Assembly (NCBI RefSeq): GCF_001307035.1
Contig: NZ_LKIU01000002.1
Location: 789,088 to 853,087, forward strand
Reading direction: 5' to 3'
DNA: 64,000 nucleotides
From: Arthrobacter sp. Edens01
Lineage (GTDB): Bacteria; Actinomycetota; Actinomycetes; Actinomycetales; Micrococcaceae
In this document: piece after piece, positions 32,237 through 40,440 of the stretch
Position numbering within the stretch: the stretch's first letter is position 1
Layout of the letters: each line of letters opens with the position of its first letter
Made by a program: the position numbers and the translations under genes
The notes under the pieces: model-generated
Databases searched by the model: none
Told to the model about the DNA's origin: nothing
What the model saw: the letters and a program-made list of their open reading frames with translations, nothing else

Positions 32237-33544
32237 ATGAACGAAACGATCCAGCCCTCCGGCGGCAGCGTTGCCACCAGGAACGCCCTGCTTTCCGGAC
32301 CCGGGGAAGCACAGGTGGTGTCCGCAGCGTCGACCTGCACACCGGGACTGGCCGCCGCGCCCTGGGACTTCGACGCCGCACCCGGCTACGGCCCCGGGGC
32401 TTCCCTGTCAGATCCGGTCCCTGCCGGAACACCCCGGCAGGATGAGCTCCCGCAGGAATACCGGCAGGCGACGGACACGGAGCTGGAAGAACGGATTGCC
32501 AGGGCGAAGGATGCGCTGGGGGAGAGGGCCGTGATCCTGGGGCACTTCTATCAGCGCGACGAGGTGGTCCGGCACGCAGACTTCGTGGGGGACTCGTTCC
32601 AGCTGGCAAGGGCAGCCAGGAGCCGGCCGGAGGCGGAAGCGATCATCTTCTGCGGCGTGCACTTCATGGCCGAAACTGCTGATCTTCTTTCCGGCCCTGA
32701 ACAGGCAGTGCTGCTCCCGAACCTGGCGGCCGGATGTTCAATGGCGGACATGGCCGATGCCGATTCTGTCGCTGAATGCTGGGAGCAGCTGACAGCGCTC
32801 TACGGCGAAACCCCGGACGCAGACGGACGGCAGCAGGTCATACCCGTGACCTACATGAACTCCTCCGCTGCATTGAAGGCCTTCTGCGGAGAGAGCGGCG
32901 GGATCGTCTGCACCTCCTCCAACGCGGCGGCTGTCCTGGAATGGGCCTTCGAACGCGGCTGCCGGGTGCTGTTCTTTCCGGACCAGCATCTGGGGCGGAA
33001 CACGGCCAGGGCCATGGGTATTCCGCTTGAGAAGATGCCCATGTGGAATCCCCGCCTGCCCCTGGGCGGCAACACCGCCCAGTCCCTGCTGGAAGCCAGG
33101 GTGCTCCTGTGGAACGGGTTCTGTTCGGTGCACAAGCGCTTTACCGTGGACCAGATTGCCAGGGCACGCGCAGAACATCCCGGCGTCCGGGTGATCGTGC
33201 ATCCCGAATGTCCCATGCCGGTGGTCGATGCCGCGGATGAATCCGGGTCCACCGACTACATCCAGAAAGCCGTCGCCGCAGCGGAGCCCGGAAGTACGTT
33301 CGCGGTTGGCACGGAGATCAACATGGTGAACCGGCTTGCCGCGCAGTACCCGGAGCACACCATTTTCTGTCTTGATCCCGTCGTCTGCCCCTGTTCCACG
33401 ATGTACCGCATCCACCCCGGCTACCTTGCGTGGGTTCTTGAGGGCCTGCTCGACGGGCAGACCCGCAACCGGATCACAGTTCCCGGACACACCGCTGCGG
33501 CCGCCCTCACCGCACTGGAACGGATGCTGGCGGTCCGGCCGTGA
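32237..33544 (+). CDS. nadA: Quinolinate synthase A (435 aa)
   Basis: Condenses iminoaspartate with dihydroxyacetone phosphate to quinolinate, using a [4Fe-4S] cluster. Likely cluster cysteines are in IIFCGVHFMAE, NGFCSVHKRF and DPVVCPCSTMYRIHP. LGHFYQRDEVVRHADFVGDS, VTYMNSSAALKAFC and FFPDQHLGRNTA are substrate segments. An N-terminal extension of about 85 Ala/Pro-rich residues precedes the core (E. coli NadA has 347 residues). ATG at 32237 is one base after the nrtR stop. The TGA overlaps a GTG that opens the nadB remnant. Confidence 0.95.
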   Translation: MNETIQPSGGSVATRNALLSGPGEAQVVSAASTCTPGLAAAPWDFDAAPGYGPGASLSDPVPAGTPRQDELPQEYRQATDTELEERIARAKDALGERAVILGHFYQRDEVVRHADFVGDSFQLARAARSRPEAEAIIFCGVHFMAETADLLSGPEQAVLLPNLAAGCSMADMADADSVAECWEQLTALYGETPDADGRQQVIPVTYMNSSAALKAFCGESGGIVCTSSNAAAVLEWAFERGCRVLFFPDQHLGRNTARAMGIPLEKMPMWNPRLPLGGNTAQSLLEARVLLWNGFCSVHKRFTVDQIARARAEHPGVRVIVHPECPMPVVDAADESGSTDYIQKAVAAAEPGSTFAVGTEINMVNRLAAQYPEHTIFCLDPVVCPCSTMYRIHPGYLAWVLEGLLDGQTRNRITVPGHTAAAALTALERMLAVRP

Positions 33545-33609
33545 CAATAGCCGTGGCCGGCAGCGGCATAGCCGGAAAGCTTTCCAGACTAGTGAAGGGA
33601 CACAGATGA
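33541..33609 (+). pseudogene. nadB: nadB remnant: 22-codon stub of L-aspartate oxidase
   Basis: GTG at 33541 overlaps the nadA stop by 4 bases (GTGA) and opens a frame reading VTIAVAGSGIAGKLSRLVK..., closed by TGA at 33607-33609, which overlaps the nadC ATG (ATGA). VAGSGIAG is the FAD-binding GxGxAG motif that begins L-aspartate oxidase, whose gene usually lies exactly here in nadA-nadB-nadC operons. After that motif similarity ends abruptly, so about 500 codons appear to have been lost while both 4-base junctions were kept. The identification from 12 residues is strong by position but short. Confidence 0.65.
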
Positions 33610-34562
33610 CCAACACAGAGCCAATGAGCGATTCGGAGCGCGGCTTCGGCACCGGGGTGCTGCCCCCGGACGGCGCAGCGCAGCCTATGCCGCTTCCCGT
33701 CACCGAAGTGGAAACAGTAGTCACGGCGGCGCTCGCAGAAGACTCACCTTGGGGCGACCTCACCTCACATGCGCTGGTTCCTGAAGCCGCGGAGGTTACT
33801 GCCTTCCTCACGGCGCGGGAAGAAGGCATTTTTTGCGGTGAACAGATTCTTGAGGCGGCCTTCCGGCTCGCCGGCCCGGGCACTTCCGTCATGTGCCTTG
33901 TGCGCGACGGCGAACGGTTCGACGCGGGCGGAATCCTCGCCGAGGTCTCCGGCCCGGCCCGGAGCGTCCTCACAGGGGAAAGGGTGGCACTGAATCTGGT
34001 GCAGCGGCTCTCAGGCATCGCTACCCAGACCGCCCGCTTCGTAGCGCAGGCAGCTGGAACCCGGGCCCGTATTGCGGACACGCGTAAAACAACACCGGGA
34101 CTGCGGGCGCTTGAACGCTATGCGGTGCGCTGCGGGGGCGGGTTCAACCACCGCTACTCGCTCTCCGACGCCGTCATGGCAAAGGACAACCACCTGGCCG
34201 TTATCGCCGCAGCAGGGATGGACCTGGCAACGGCGCTTCGCCAGGCAAAGGACAGGCTGCCCCACACAGTGCACTTCGAGGTGGAGGTGGACTCGCTGGA
34301 CCAGATCGAACCGGTGCTGGCAGGAGGAGCAGATACGGTGCTTCTGGACAACTTCAGCATCGAAGACCTCCGGCGCGGGGTGGCGGTTGTCAACGGGCGG
34401 GCACTTGTGGAGGCCAGCGGGAATGTCCGGCTCGACACCGTTGCAGCGATTGCGGACACGGGCGTGGACATCATCTCCGCAGGTGCCCTGACCCACAGCG
34501 TCCGTGCCCTGGACCTGGGACTGGACATCCGCGCGACGGTGCCTCAGGCGCAGCCGCGATGA
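33606..34562 (+). CDS. nadC: Nicotinate-nucleotide pyrophosphorylase (carboxylating), 318 aa
   Basis: Converts quinolinate and PRPP to nicotinate mononucleotide. The family segments EDSPWGDLTSHAL, LTGERVALNLVQRLSGIATQTA, ADTRKTTPGLRALERYAVRCGGGFNHR and VEVDSLDQ are in order; the Arg, Lys and His residues of the quinolinate site are visible in the third. A 35-residue Ser/Pro-rich N-terminal tail precedes the core; ATG at 33606 has GAAGGGA 5 nt upstream. It overlaps the desulfurase ATG by 4 bases. Confidence 0.95.
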   Translation: MTNTEPMSDSERGFGTGVLPPDGAAQPMPLPVTEVETVVTAALAEDSPWGDLTSHALVPEAAEVTAFLTAREEGIFCGEQILEAAFRLAGPGTSVMCLVRDGERFDAGGILAEVSGPARSVLTGERVALNLVQRLSGIATQTARFVAQAAGTRARIADTRKTTPGLRALERYAVRCGGGFNHRYSLSDAVMAKDNHLAVIAAAGMDLATALRQAKDRLPHTVHFEVEVDSLDQIEPVLAGGADTVLLDNFSIEDLRRGVAVVNGRALVEASGNVRLDTVAAIADTGVDIISAGALTHSVRALDLGLDIRATVPQAQPR

Positions 34563-35710
34563 TCTACTTCGACGCCGCAGCCACAACACCGGTTCGTCCG
34601 GAAGTACTGGCAGCCCTGGCCCCGCTGTACACCAGCGACTTCGGCAACCCGTCCAGCGTCCATTCAGCCGGTGAGACCGCTGCCCGCGCCCTGGACTACG
34701 CCCGCCGCACTGCAGCGGGTGTCCTGGGCTGCCGTCCCGGAGATATCGTCTTCACCTCAGGCGGAACCGAGTCGGACAACCTTGCCATCAAGGGCCTGGC
34801 GCTCGCCGCCCCGCAGGGACGGCACATTGTCTCCAGCGCCGTCGAGCATCCGGCCGTCCTCGAATCCCTGGCCTACCTTCAGCGCCTGCACGGGTTCCGG
34901 ATCACCCTGGTTCCGGTGGACGGGACCGGACGGGTTGATCCCGCTGGAGTTGAAGCTGCGCTGACGCGTGACACGACTCTGTGCACCATCATGACGGCGA
35001 ACAACGAGGTAGGAACCCTGCAGCCGGTCAGCGAGATTGCCGAAGCCTGCCGCGCCCGGGGAATACCGTTCCACACCGACGCCGTGCAGGCTGCAGGCTG
35101 GCTGCCCGTGTCCGTGGCCGGCACCGGCATCGACGCGCTGAGCATCTCCGGGCACAAACTCGGTGCTCCCAAGGGCTGCGGACTGCTCTACGTCCGCGGA
35201 GTGCTGCCGCTGGAACCGCTGATCCACGGCGGCGGGCAGGAACGCGGCCGGCGCGCGGGCACCGAGAACGTGGCAGGAGCAGTTGCGCTGGCCACCGCAC
35301 TGTCCCTGGCCGAGCAGGAGCGCCCGGCCGCCGCTGAGCGGGCCCGGAAACTGCGGGACTACCTGATCGACACGGTGCTGGAACAGGTACCGGGCGCACT
35401 GCTGACCGGCCACCGCACCGAACGGCTGCCGGGACACGCCTCATTCTGCTTCCCGGGTACGAGCGGCGAAGCCGTGCTCCTGGAAGCCGAGCGGGCCGGG
35501 GTGCTCTGCTCCTCGGGGTCGGCGTGCGCCTCCGGGGCGGACGAACCTTCCCCCGTGCTCACGGCAATGGGCCTGGACCGGGAAACGGCACAGACCGCCG
35601 TCCGCCTGACCTTTGCCCCTACTGTGCGGGAGAACGAGGTGGCACTGGCCGCCCGGGCACTCAGCGGTGCCGTGAAACGCCTCCGGGACCTGCAACAGGC
35701 GCCGTCGTAG
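34559..35710 (+). CDS. Cysteine desulfurase, NifS/IscS type (383 aa)
   Basis: PLP enzyme that releases sulfur from cysteine. The PLP lysine is K200 in SISGHKLGAPKG, the active-site cysteine C323 in SSGSACASG (short class-I-like loop), and TSGGTESDNLAIKG and HTDAVQAAGW are cofactor segments. It is the last gene of nrtR-nadA-nadC, overlapping nadC by 4 bases; in other bacteria a NifS-like protein in the nad operon serves the NadA Fe-S cluster, which is the likely role here. It is not in an isc/suf cluster. Confidence 0.93.
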   Translation: MIYFDAAATTPVRPEVLAALAPLYTSDFGNPSSVHSAGETAARALDYARRTAAGVLGCRPGDIVFTSGGTESDNLAIKGLALAAPQGRHIVSSAVEHPAVLESLAYLQRLHGFRITLVPVDGTGRVDPAGVEAALTRDTTLCTIMTANNEVGTLQPVSEIAEACRARGIPFHTDAVQAAGWLPVSVAGTGIDALSISGHKLGAPKGCGLLYVRGVLPLEPLIHGGGQERGRRAGTENVAGAVALATALSLAEQERPAAAERARKLRDYLIDTVLEQVPGALLTGHRTERLPGHASFCFPGTSGEAVLLEAERAGVLCSSGSACASGADEPSPVLTAMGLDRETAQTAVRLTFAPTVRENEVALAARALSGAVKRLRDLQQAPS

Positions 35711-35747
35711 TATCGCGTCGCAAAACTCATCCGTAACACGGCGGCCC

Positions 35748-35753
35748 TACACT
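35748..35753 (+). promoter_or_regulatory. -10 box TACACT, leaderless promoter of the M20 peptidase gene
   Basis: TACACT ends 6 nt before the ATG at 35760 (gap TCTGCC). No ribosome-binding site is present. Confidence 0.5.
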
Positions 35754-35759
35754 TCTGCC

Positions 35760-37124
35760 ATGTACACGAGCACACCGGCAGAAGCGCTGCCCCGGGACTT
35801 GGGCGAGGCTGCAGCCCCCAGGCTTGCCCGGCTAATTACCTGCCGCACGGTTTCCTCACGCAGCCCGGAGGAAGTGGATGACGCCGAGTTCGCCCGTTTC
35901 CGCGCTGAACTCGCCGCCCTGTACCCGGGGGTCCACAACAGCCTCACCGTGGAAGAAGTTGGCGGAGGCCTCCTGTTTCACTGGGCAGGCCGGAACCCCG
36001 GGCTTGAACCGGTGGTGCTGATGGCGCACTACGACGTTGTGCCCGTCGAGGACGAGGCAACATGGGACTACCCGCCCTTCGCCGGCGTTGTGGCCGGCGG
36101 TTATGTCCATGGCCGGGGAACCCTGGATGACAAGGGGTCCCTGGCAGCTGTCATGGAGGCCGTGGAAACGCTGCTGGCAGAGGGCTTTGTTCCCGAACGC
36201 AGTGTCTACCTCTCCTTCGGCGACAACGAGGAAACAGCGGGGGAGACCGCAGCGAAGGCAGCGGCCCTGCTGGAAACACGCGGGATACGCCCCTGGCTGG
36301 TCCTGGATGAAGGCGGTGCCGTGGCCGCGCAGGCCTTCCCCTTCGTGAAATCCCCGGTGGCGGTCGTTGGGGTCTCGGAGAAAGGGATCCTCGACGTCGA
36401 ACTCTCGGCAGAGGATCCGGGCGGACACGCCTCGACTCCCAGCCGCATGGGCGCCACCGCACGGGTGGCACGCGCCGTCGTGCGCCTGGACCGGCGCCCG
36501 TTCCCGGCCGCACTGCATCCGGTAACCATCGAAATGCTGAACCGGCTTGCCGCCGGCGCAGGGTTTCCGGCGCGGCTCGTGTTTTCCCGCGCCGGAACCC
36601 TGCGGGGTCCGCTGACCCGGATCTTTGGCGCCCTTGGAGGAGAACCGAATGCGCTGACCCGCACAACGGTCGCGGTCACCCAGCTGCAGGGATCCAAAGC
36701 CTCCAACGTCCTGGCAACCCGGGCAAGTGCCAACGCCAACGTGCGGATCGCGCCGGGCGAGAGCATCGAAACGGCGCTGGAGCGGCTGCGCCGAACGGTC
36801 CGGGACCGCAAAATCACCCTCCGCGTAGTGGAAGGCACAGAACCTTCCCCCGTCTCACCGACGTCGAACGCACAGTTCGCTGCGCTGGAGCGGACCATCC
36901 GTGAAGTGTTCCCTGACGCCATTCCGGCTCCTTACATCATGCTTGGCGGGACTGATTCCCGCCGTTTCACCGGGATCAGCGGTGCGGTGTACCGCTTTGC
37001 CCCGTTCCGGATGGACAGGGCCGCCCGCGCCTCCATCCATGCGGACAATGAGAAGCTCTCCATCCAGGCACTGGGCGAAGGAATCACCTTCTACCGCCGC
37101 CTCCTGCAGAACCTGGCGCCCTGA
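35760..37124 (+). CDS. M20-family zinc peptidase/amidohydrolase (454 aa)
   Basis: Di-zinc hydrolase of the ArgE/DapE/CPG2 superfamily, closest in layout to the long 'PM20D1-like' carboxypeptidases. Zinc ligands: MAHYDVVPV (His/Asp, about 88-96), RGTLDDKGSL (bridging Asp, about 118-127), GDNEETAGE (catalytic Glu pair, about 157-165; GHDEE is commoner), LDEGGAV and the late GGTDSRRFTGISG (about 395-407). The dimerization domain is inserted at about 205-320. Substrate unknown. The stop overlaps the MFS gene start by one base (TGATG). Confidence 0.88.
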   Translation: MYTSTPAEALPRDLGEAAAPRLARLITCRTVSSRSPEEVDDAEFARFRAELAALYPGVHNSLTVEEVGGGLLFHWAGRNPGLEPVVLMAHYDVVPVEDEATWDYPPFAGVVAGGYVHGRGTLDDKGSLAAVMEAVETLLAEGFVPERSVYLSFGDNEETAGETAAKAAALLETRGIRPWLVLDEGGAVAAQAFPFVKSPVAVVGVSEKGILDVELSAEDPGGHASTPSRMGATARVARAVVRLDRRPFPAALHPVTIEMLNRLAAGAGFPARLVFSRAGTLRGPLTRIFGALGGEPNALTRTTVAVTQLQGSKASNVLATRASANANVRIAPGESIETALERLRRTVRDRKITLRVVEGTEPSPVSPTSNAQFAALERTIREVFPDAIPAPYIMLGGTDSRRFTGISGAVYRFAPFRMDRAARASIHADNEKLSIQALGEGITFYRRLLQNLAP

Positions 37125-38605
37125 TGCGCGCGCTCGGGCCGGTGGTGCTGTTCCTGGTGCTCGTGGAGATCACCAGTGGAATCCTGCAGGGGTATTACAC
37201 GCCGATCCTCACCGACATCGCACGGAACCTCGGAATCGCCGACGGCGACGTGAACTGGTTCGAGGCAGCCCAGCTGATGTTCAGCGCACTGGCCGTTCCG
37301 GTGCTGTCCCGGCTGGGGGATATGTTCGGACACAAACGGATCCTGCTGGTATCCACGGTGCTGACTGCCGCTGCGTCCTGGGGGGTGGCATTCGCTCCGG
37401 ACTTCTGGACCTTCCTGGTTGCCTGGTCCCTGCAGGGCTTCTACGTGGTGTGGCTTCCGTTGGAGGTCGCGCTGATCTTTGCCCGGGCTGCGTCCGCGCC
37501 AAACCGCGCAGCGCTGACCCGCAAGGCGGCCGGTGTGCTGGTGGGAGGCCTGCAGTTCGGCGTGATCGCCGGAGCGCTCGCGGCCGGTGCACTGGTGGAT
37601 GTGTTTGGCGGCGACCTGCGGCTGACCCTGATGGTGCCGGCGGCGGCCGCGACGCTCTGTGTGTTCGCTGTCTGGTTTGGCGTGCCGGAAACCGGGCTGC
37701 GGGCAGGCGGCGCGCTTGATGTCCGCGGGTTTACGCTGCTGGCCATTGGACTGCTGCTGCTGACTTCCGGGCTCACCTTCATGCGCATCAACGGAGCCGG
37801 GACCTGGTGGGTCTGGGCTGTCCTTGCGGCCGGGCTGGCGGCGTTCGTTCCCTTTGTGCGGTACCAGCTGCGGATCTCCGAACCGCTGGTGGACATCCGT
37901 ATGCTCTGCGCCCCAACCATGTGGCCGGTGCAGCTCACTGCGGGACTGTTCGGCATCTCCGTACTGGGAGCACAGGCACCGATGTCCACTTTCGCCCGGA
38001 CCGACCGCGAGCTGCACGGCTACGGGCTGGGGCTGGAAGCGGGTTCCGTGTCCCTCATCATCGGTGCCTACGTGCTTTCGGTGCTGACCGGTGCGCTCCT
38101 GTTCCCCCTGGCGGCCAGGCTTACGACGCCGAGGATCACTCTCTGCGGTGCCGCAGCGGTGGTGGGGACCGGCTACGGGCTGTTCCTGCCGTTCCATGAT
38201 TCGCTGGGGCAAACCCTGACAAACATGGTGATCGCCGGCCTTGGGTCAGGCGCCCTGGTGGCGGCGCTGCCTTCGGCTGCTGCTGCAGCCGCTCCGCTGA
38301 ACCGGACAGGAATGGCGACCGGCCTGACCAACACCACTAAGACAATCGGAGGGTCCTTCGCATCGGCGGTTTTCGGGATCGCGCTGCTCAGTGCTGCCGG
38401 GGAGACGCTGGGAGAGGTTGCCGGTGCGGCAACTGCCGCGCCGCTCACGGGGTACCTCACGGTGTGGTCGGTCTGCTCCGTGACCGCGTTCGTGGCGGCG
38501 GCAGCTCTCCTGTTTGTGCCGAAGCTGGCGTTCGCGGATCCGCCGCTGGTGCCGGGCAGTGGGAACAGCCCTATCGGGGTGCCTGGAGATAACGCACCCC
38601 GCTGA
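37124..38605 (+). CDS. MFS transporter, DHA2-like (493 aa)
   Basis: Exporter of the 14-helix drug:H+ antiporter-2 type, judging from length and hydrophobic pattern. SRLGDMFGHKRILL after TM2 matches MFS motif A and LQFGVIAGALAAG in TM5 resembles the antiporter motif C. Segments at about 200-255 supply the two extra helices. It shares a stop/start codon with the M20 gene, so both may be involved in handling the same peptide-like compound; that is inference. Confidence 0.82.
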   Translation: MRALGPVVLFLVLVEITSGILQGYYTPILTDIARNLGIADGDVNWFEAAQLMFSALAVPVLSRLGDMFGHKRILLVSTVLTAAASWGVAFAPDFWTFLVAWSLQGFYVVWLPLEVALIFARAASAPNRAALTRKAAGVLVGGLQFGVIAGALAAGALVDVFGGDLRLTLMVPAAAATLCVFAVWFGVPETGLRAGGALDVRGFTLLAIGLLLLTSGLTFMRINGAGTWWVWAVLAAGLAAFVPFVRYQLRISEPLVDIRMLCAPTMWPVQLTAGLFGISVLGAQAPMSTFARTDRELHGYGLGLEAGSVSLIIGAYVLSVLTGALLFPLAARLTTPRITLCGAAAVVGTGYGLFLPFHDSLGQTLTNMVIAGLGSGALVAALPSAAAAAAPLNRTGMATGLTNTTKTIGGSFASAVFGIALLSAAGETLGEVAGAATAAPLTGYLTVWSVCSVTAFVAAAALLFVPKLAFADPPLVPGSGNSPIGVPGDNAPR

Positions 38606-38665
38606 CCACCGCCGCGGTGCCGTGCAGCTCCCCGTTGGGGACCCCGCGGCGCTGCGGCGTTGTGG

Positions 38666-39148
38666 TCATTCCGTGCCGGGCTTGCCTTCAGAAGCGAGGC
38701 TGGCGAGGAGCTTGTCCATGAGTTCCTTGACCTGGTCCAGCTCCTCCGCCGTCAAAGCCGGTGCCAGCAGGTCATGGATGCCGCGCACATGGATCCGGCC
38801 CAGCCGTTTCTGCATGGCCCGGCCCTCGTCGGTGAGCGCAAGCTCCACGCCGCGCTGGTCGTTCCGCGCTGGCCGGCGCTGGACCAGGCCCTTGTTCTCC
38901 AGCCGTTCCACCATCCTGCTGAGACTGGGCTGGCTGATGAGCAGGTGCTCGTTGAGCTCGTTGAGCCTGGTCCAGCCGGTGGGGCAGCGGCTGAGGTTGA
39001 ACAGCACGTCGTACTCCCGCATGGTCAGTTCCTTGAACTCCGGATCCCGCTGAAGCCTGCGCATAACACCGACCTGGGCGCGGAAGAGTGACTCCCAGGC
39101 CTCAGCGGTCTGTTTTACGTTGGATACCTGGCTGGTCTCGGAACTCAT
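38666..39148 (-). CDS. MarR-family transcriptional regulator (160 aa)
   Basis: Winged-helix regulator. LTMREYDVLFNLSRCPTGWTRLNELNEHLLISQPSLSRMVERLENKGLVQRRPARNDQRGVELALTDEGRAM (about 41-111) contains the helix-turn-helix and wing with the conserved DxRG. Long dimerization helices flank it. It lies 4 bases after the LLM oxidoreductase gene on the same strand, so it is probably co-transcribed with its target and autoregulated through the operator at 40323-40334. Confidence 0.9.
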   Translation of the reverse strand: MSSETSQVSNVKQTAEAWESLFRAQVGVMRRLQRDPEFKELTMREYDVLFNLSRCPTGWTRLNELNEHLLISQPSLSRMVERLENKGLVQRRPARNDQRGVELALTDEGRAMQKRLGRIHVRGIHDLLAPALTAEELDQVKELMDKLLASLASEGKPGTE

Positions 39149-39152
39149 TGCT

Positions 39153-40265
39153 TTAGCCTACTGAAGATGGTGCGTCGGTGGTGGACAAAGCTGCTGCGCG
39201 AGCCGCCGCACGTGCAGCATGCGTGGGGCCGTCAGGTACGTGTGCCGGACGCCGCGAGTCGAGTTCCCGGCGCAGCTCCGGCAGGACGAGCTCGCCGAAG
39301 AGGTCCAGCTGTTCCAGGACCGTCTTGAGCGGCAGGCCCGCGTGGTCGATGAGGAAGAGCTGCCGCTGGTAGTCCCCGAAGTACTCCTGGAACGTGAGGG
39401 TTTTCTCCAGGACTTCCTGCGGGCTGCCTACCGTCAGCGGCGTCTGGGCCGTGAAGTCTTCCATCGACGGTCCGTGGCCGTAAACCGGGGCGTTGTCGAA
39501 GTAGGGCCGGAATTCGTTGACGGCGTCCTGGGAGTTTTTCCGCATGAAGAACTGTCCGCCCAGGCCAACGATCGCCTGGTCCGCGGAGCCGTGGCCGTAG
39601 TGCTCGTAGCGTTCCCGGTACAGCCCGATCAGCTGCATGTAGTGCTCCTTGGGCCAGAAGATGTTGTTGGCAAAGAAACCGTCACCGAAGTAGGCGGCAA
39701 TTTCCGCCACCTGGGGAGTGCGGATCGAGCCGTGCCACACAAACGGGGCAACGCCGTCGAGCGGGCGTGGGGTGGCGGTGAAATTGTTCAGCGGAGTACG
39801 GAACTTGCCCTGCCAGTTCACGGTCTCGTTGTCCCAGAGCTGGCGAAGCAGGTTGTAGTTCTCCACGGTGAGGTCCACTGAGTCCTGGGCATTCTTCCCG
39901 AACCACGGGTACACCGGTGCTGTGTTGCCGCGGCCCAGCACCAGGTCGGTGCGCCCGTCGGAGAGATGCTGGAGCATGGCGAAGTCCTCCGCGATCTTCA
40001 CCGGGTCATTGGTGGTGATCAGCGTGGTTGCCGTGGAAAGAATAATGCGTTCGGTCTGGGCCGCAATGTAGCCCAGCAGGGTAGTGGGGGAGGATGCATA
40101 GAACGGCGGGTTGTGGTGCTCACCCGTGGCATAGACATCCATTCCGATCTCTTCGACCTTGCGTGCGATTGCCACCGCGGCCTTGATGCGTTCGCCTTCG
40201 GTGGGCATCCGCCCGGTCACCGGGTCCCGGGTGATGTCGCTGACGCTGAATACGCCGATCTGCAT
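39153..40265 (-). CDS. LLM-class flavin-dependent oxidoreductase (370 aa)
   Basis: Luciferase-like FMN/F420-dependent monooxygenase with a TIM-barrel. MQIGVFSVSDITRD begins the barrel; DVYATGEHHNPPFYASSPTTLLGYIAAQTERIILSTATTLITTNDPVKIAEDFAMLQHLSDGR and LVLGRGNTAPVYPWFG are flavin-binding segments. ATG at 40265 is preceded by CAGGAGGCCACC, a strong ribosome site; an upstream start at 40334 would add 23 residues. The Ala-rich C-terminus (AARAAARAAALSTTDA) is a low-complexity tail. Substrate unknown. Confidence 0.9.
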   Translation of the reverse strand: MQIGVFSVSDITRDPVTGRMPTEGERIKAAVAIARKVEEIGMDVYATGEHHNPPFYASSPTTLLGYIAAQTERIILSTATTLITTNDPVKIAEDFAMLQHLSDGRTDLVLGRGNTAPVYPWFGKNAQDSVDLTVENYNLLRQLWDNETVNWQGKFRTPLNNFTATPRPLDGVAPFVWHGSIRTPQVAEIAAYFGDGFFANNIFWPKEHYMQLIGLYRERYEHYGHGSADQAIVGLGGQFFMRKNSQDAVNEFRPYFDNAPVYGHGPSMEDFTAQTPLTVGSPQEVLEKTLTFQEYFGDYQRQLFLIDHAGLPLKTVLEQLDLFGELVLPELRRELDSRRPAHVPDGPTHAARAAARAAALSTTDAPSSVG

Positions 40266-40322
40266 GGTGGCCTCCTGTTGTCCTGCACTCTTGGGAAGCG
40301 GTCTCGACGCTTCGAAAGATAT

Positions 40323-40334
40323 ATGCATTTGCAT
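40323..40334. promoter_or_regulatory. Candidate MarR operator ATGCA-TT-TGCAT
   Basis: A perfect 5-bp inverted repeat with 2-nt spacer, 58 bases upstream of the oxidoreductase ATG in an AT-rich patch (GATATATGCA...). It is the only palindrome of this kind near the oxidoreductase-marR operon and has the size of a MarR half-site pair. Confidence 0.45.
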
Positions 40335-40440
40335 CTAATGGAAGTCTACAACAGGGGCCGCGGGAAATTCATTCCCTGTGCTTAACGCCGCAGTGCCGGG
40401 TCCGTTGCGGGACCCGGCACTGCTGTTGGAGTGCAGGAGA

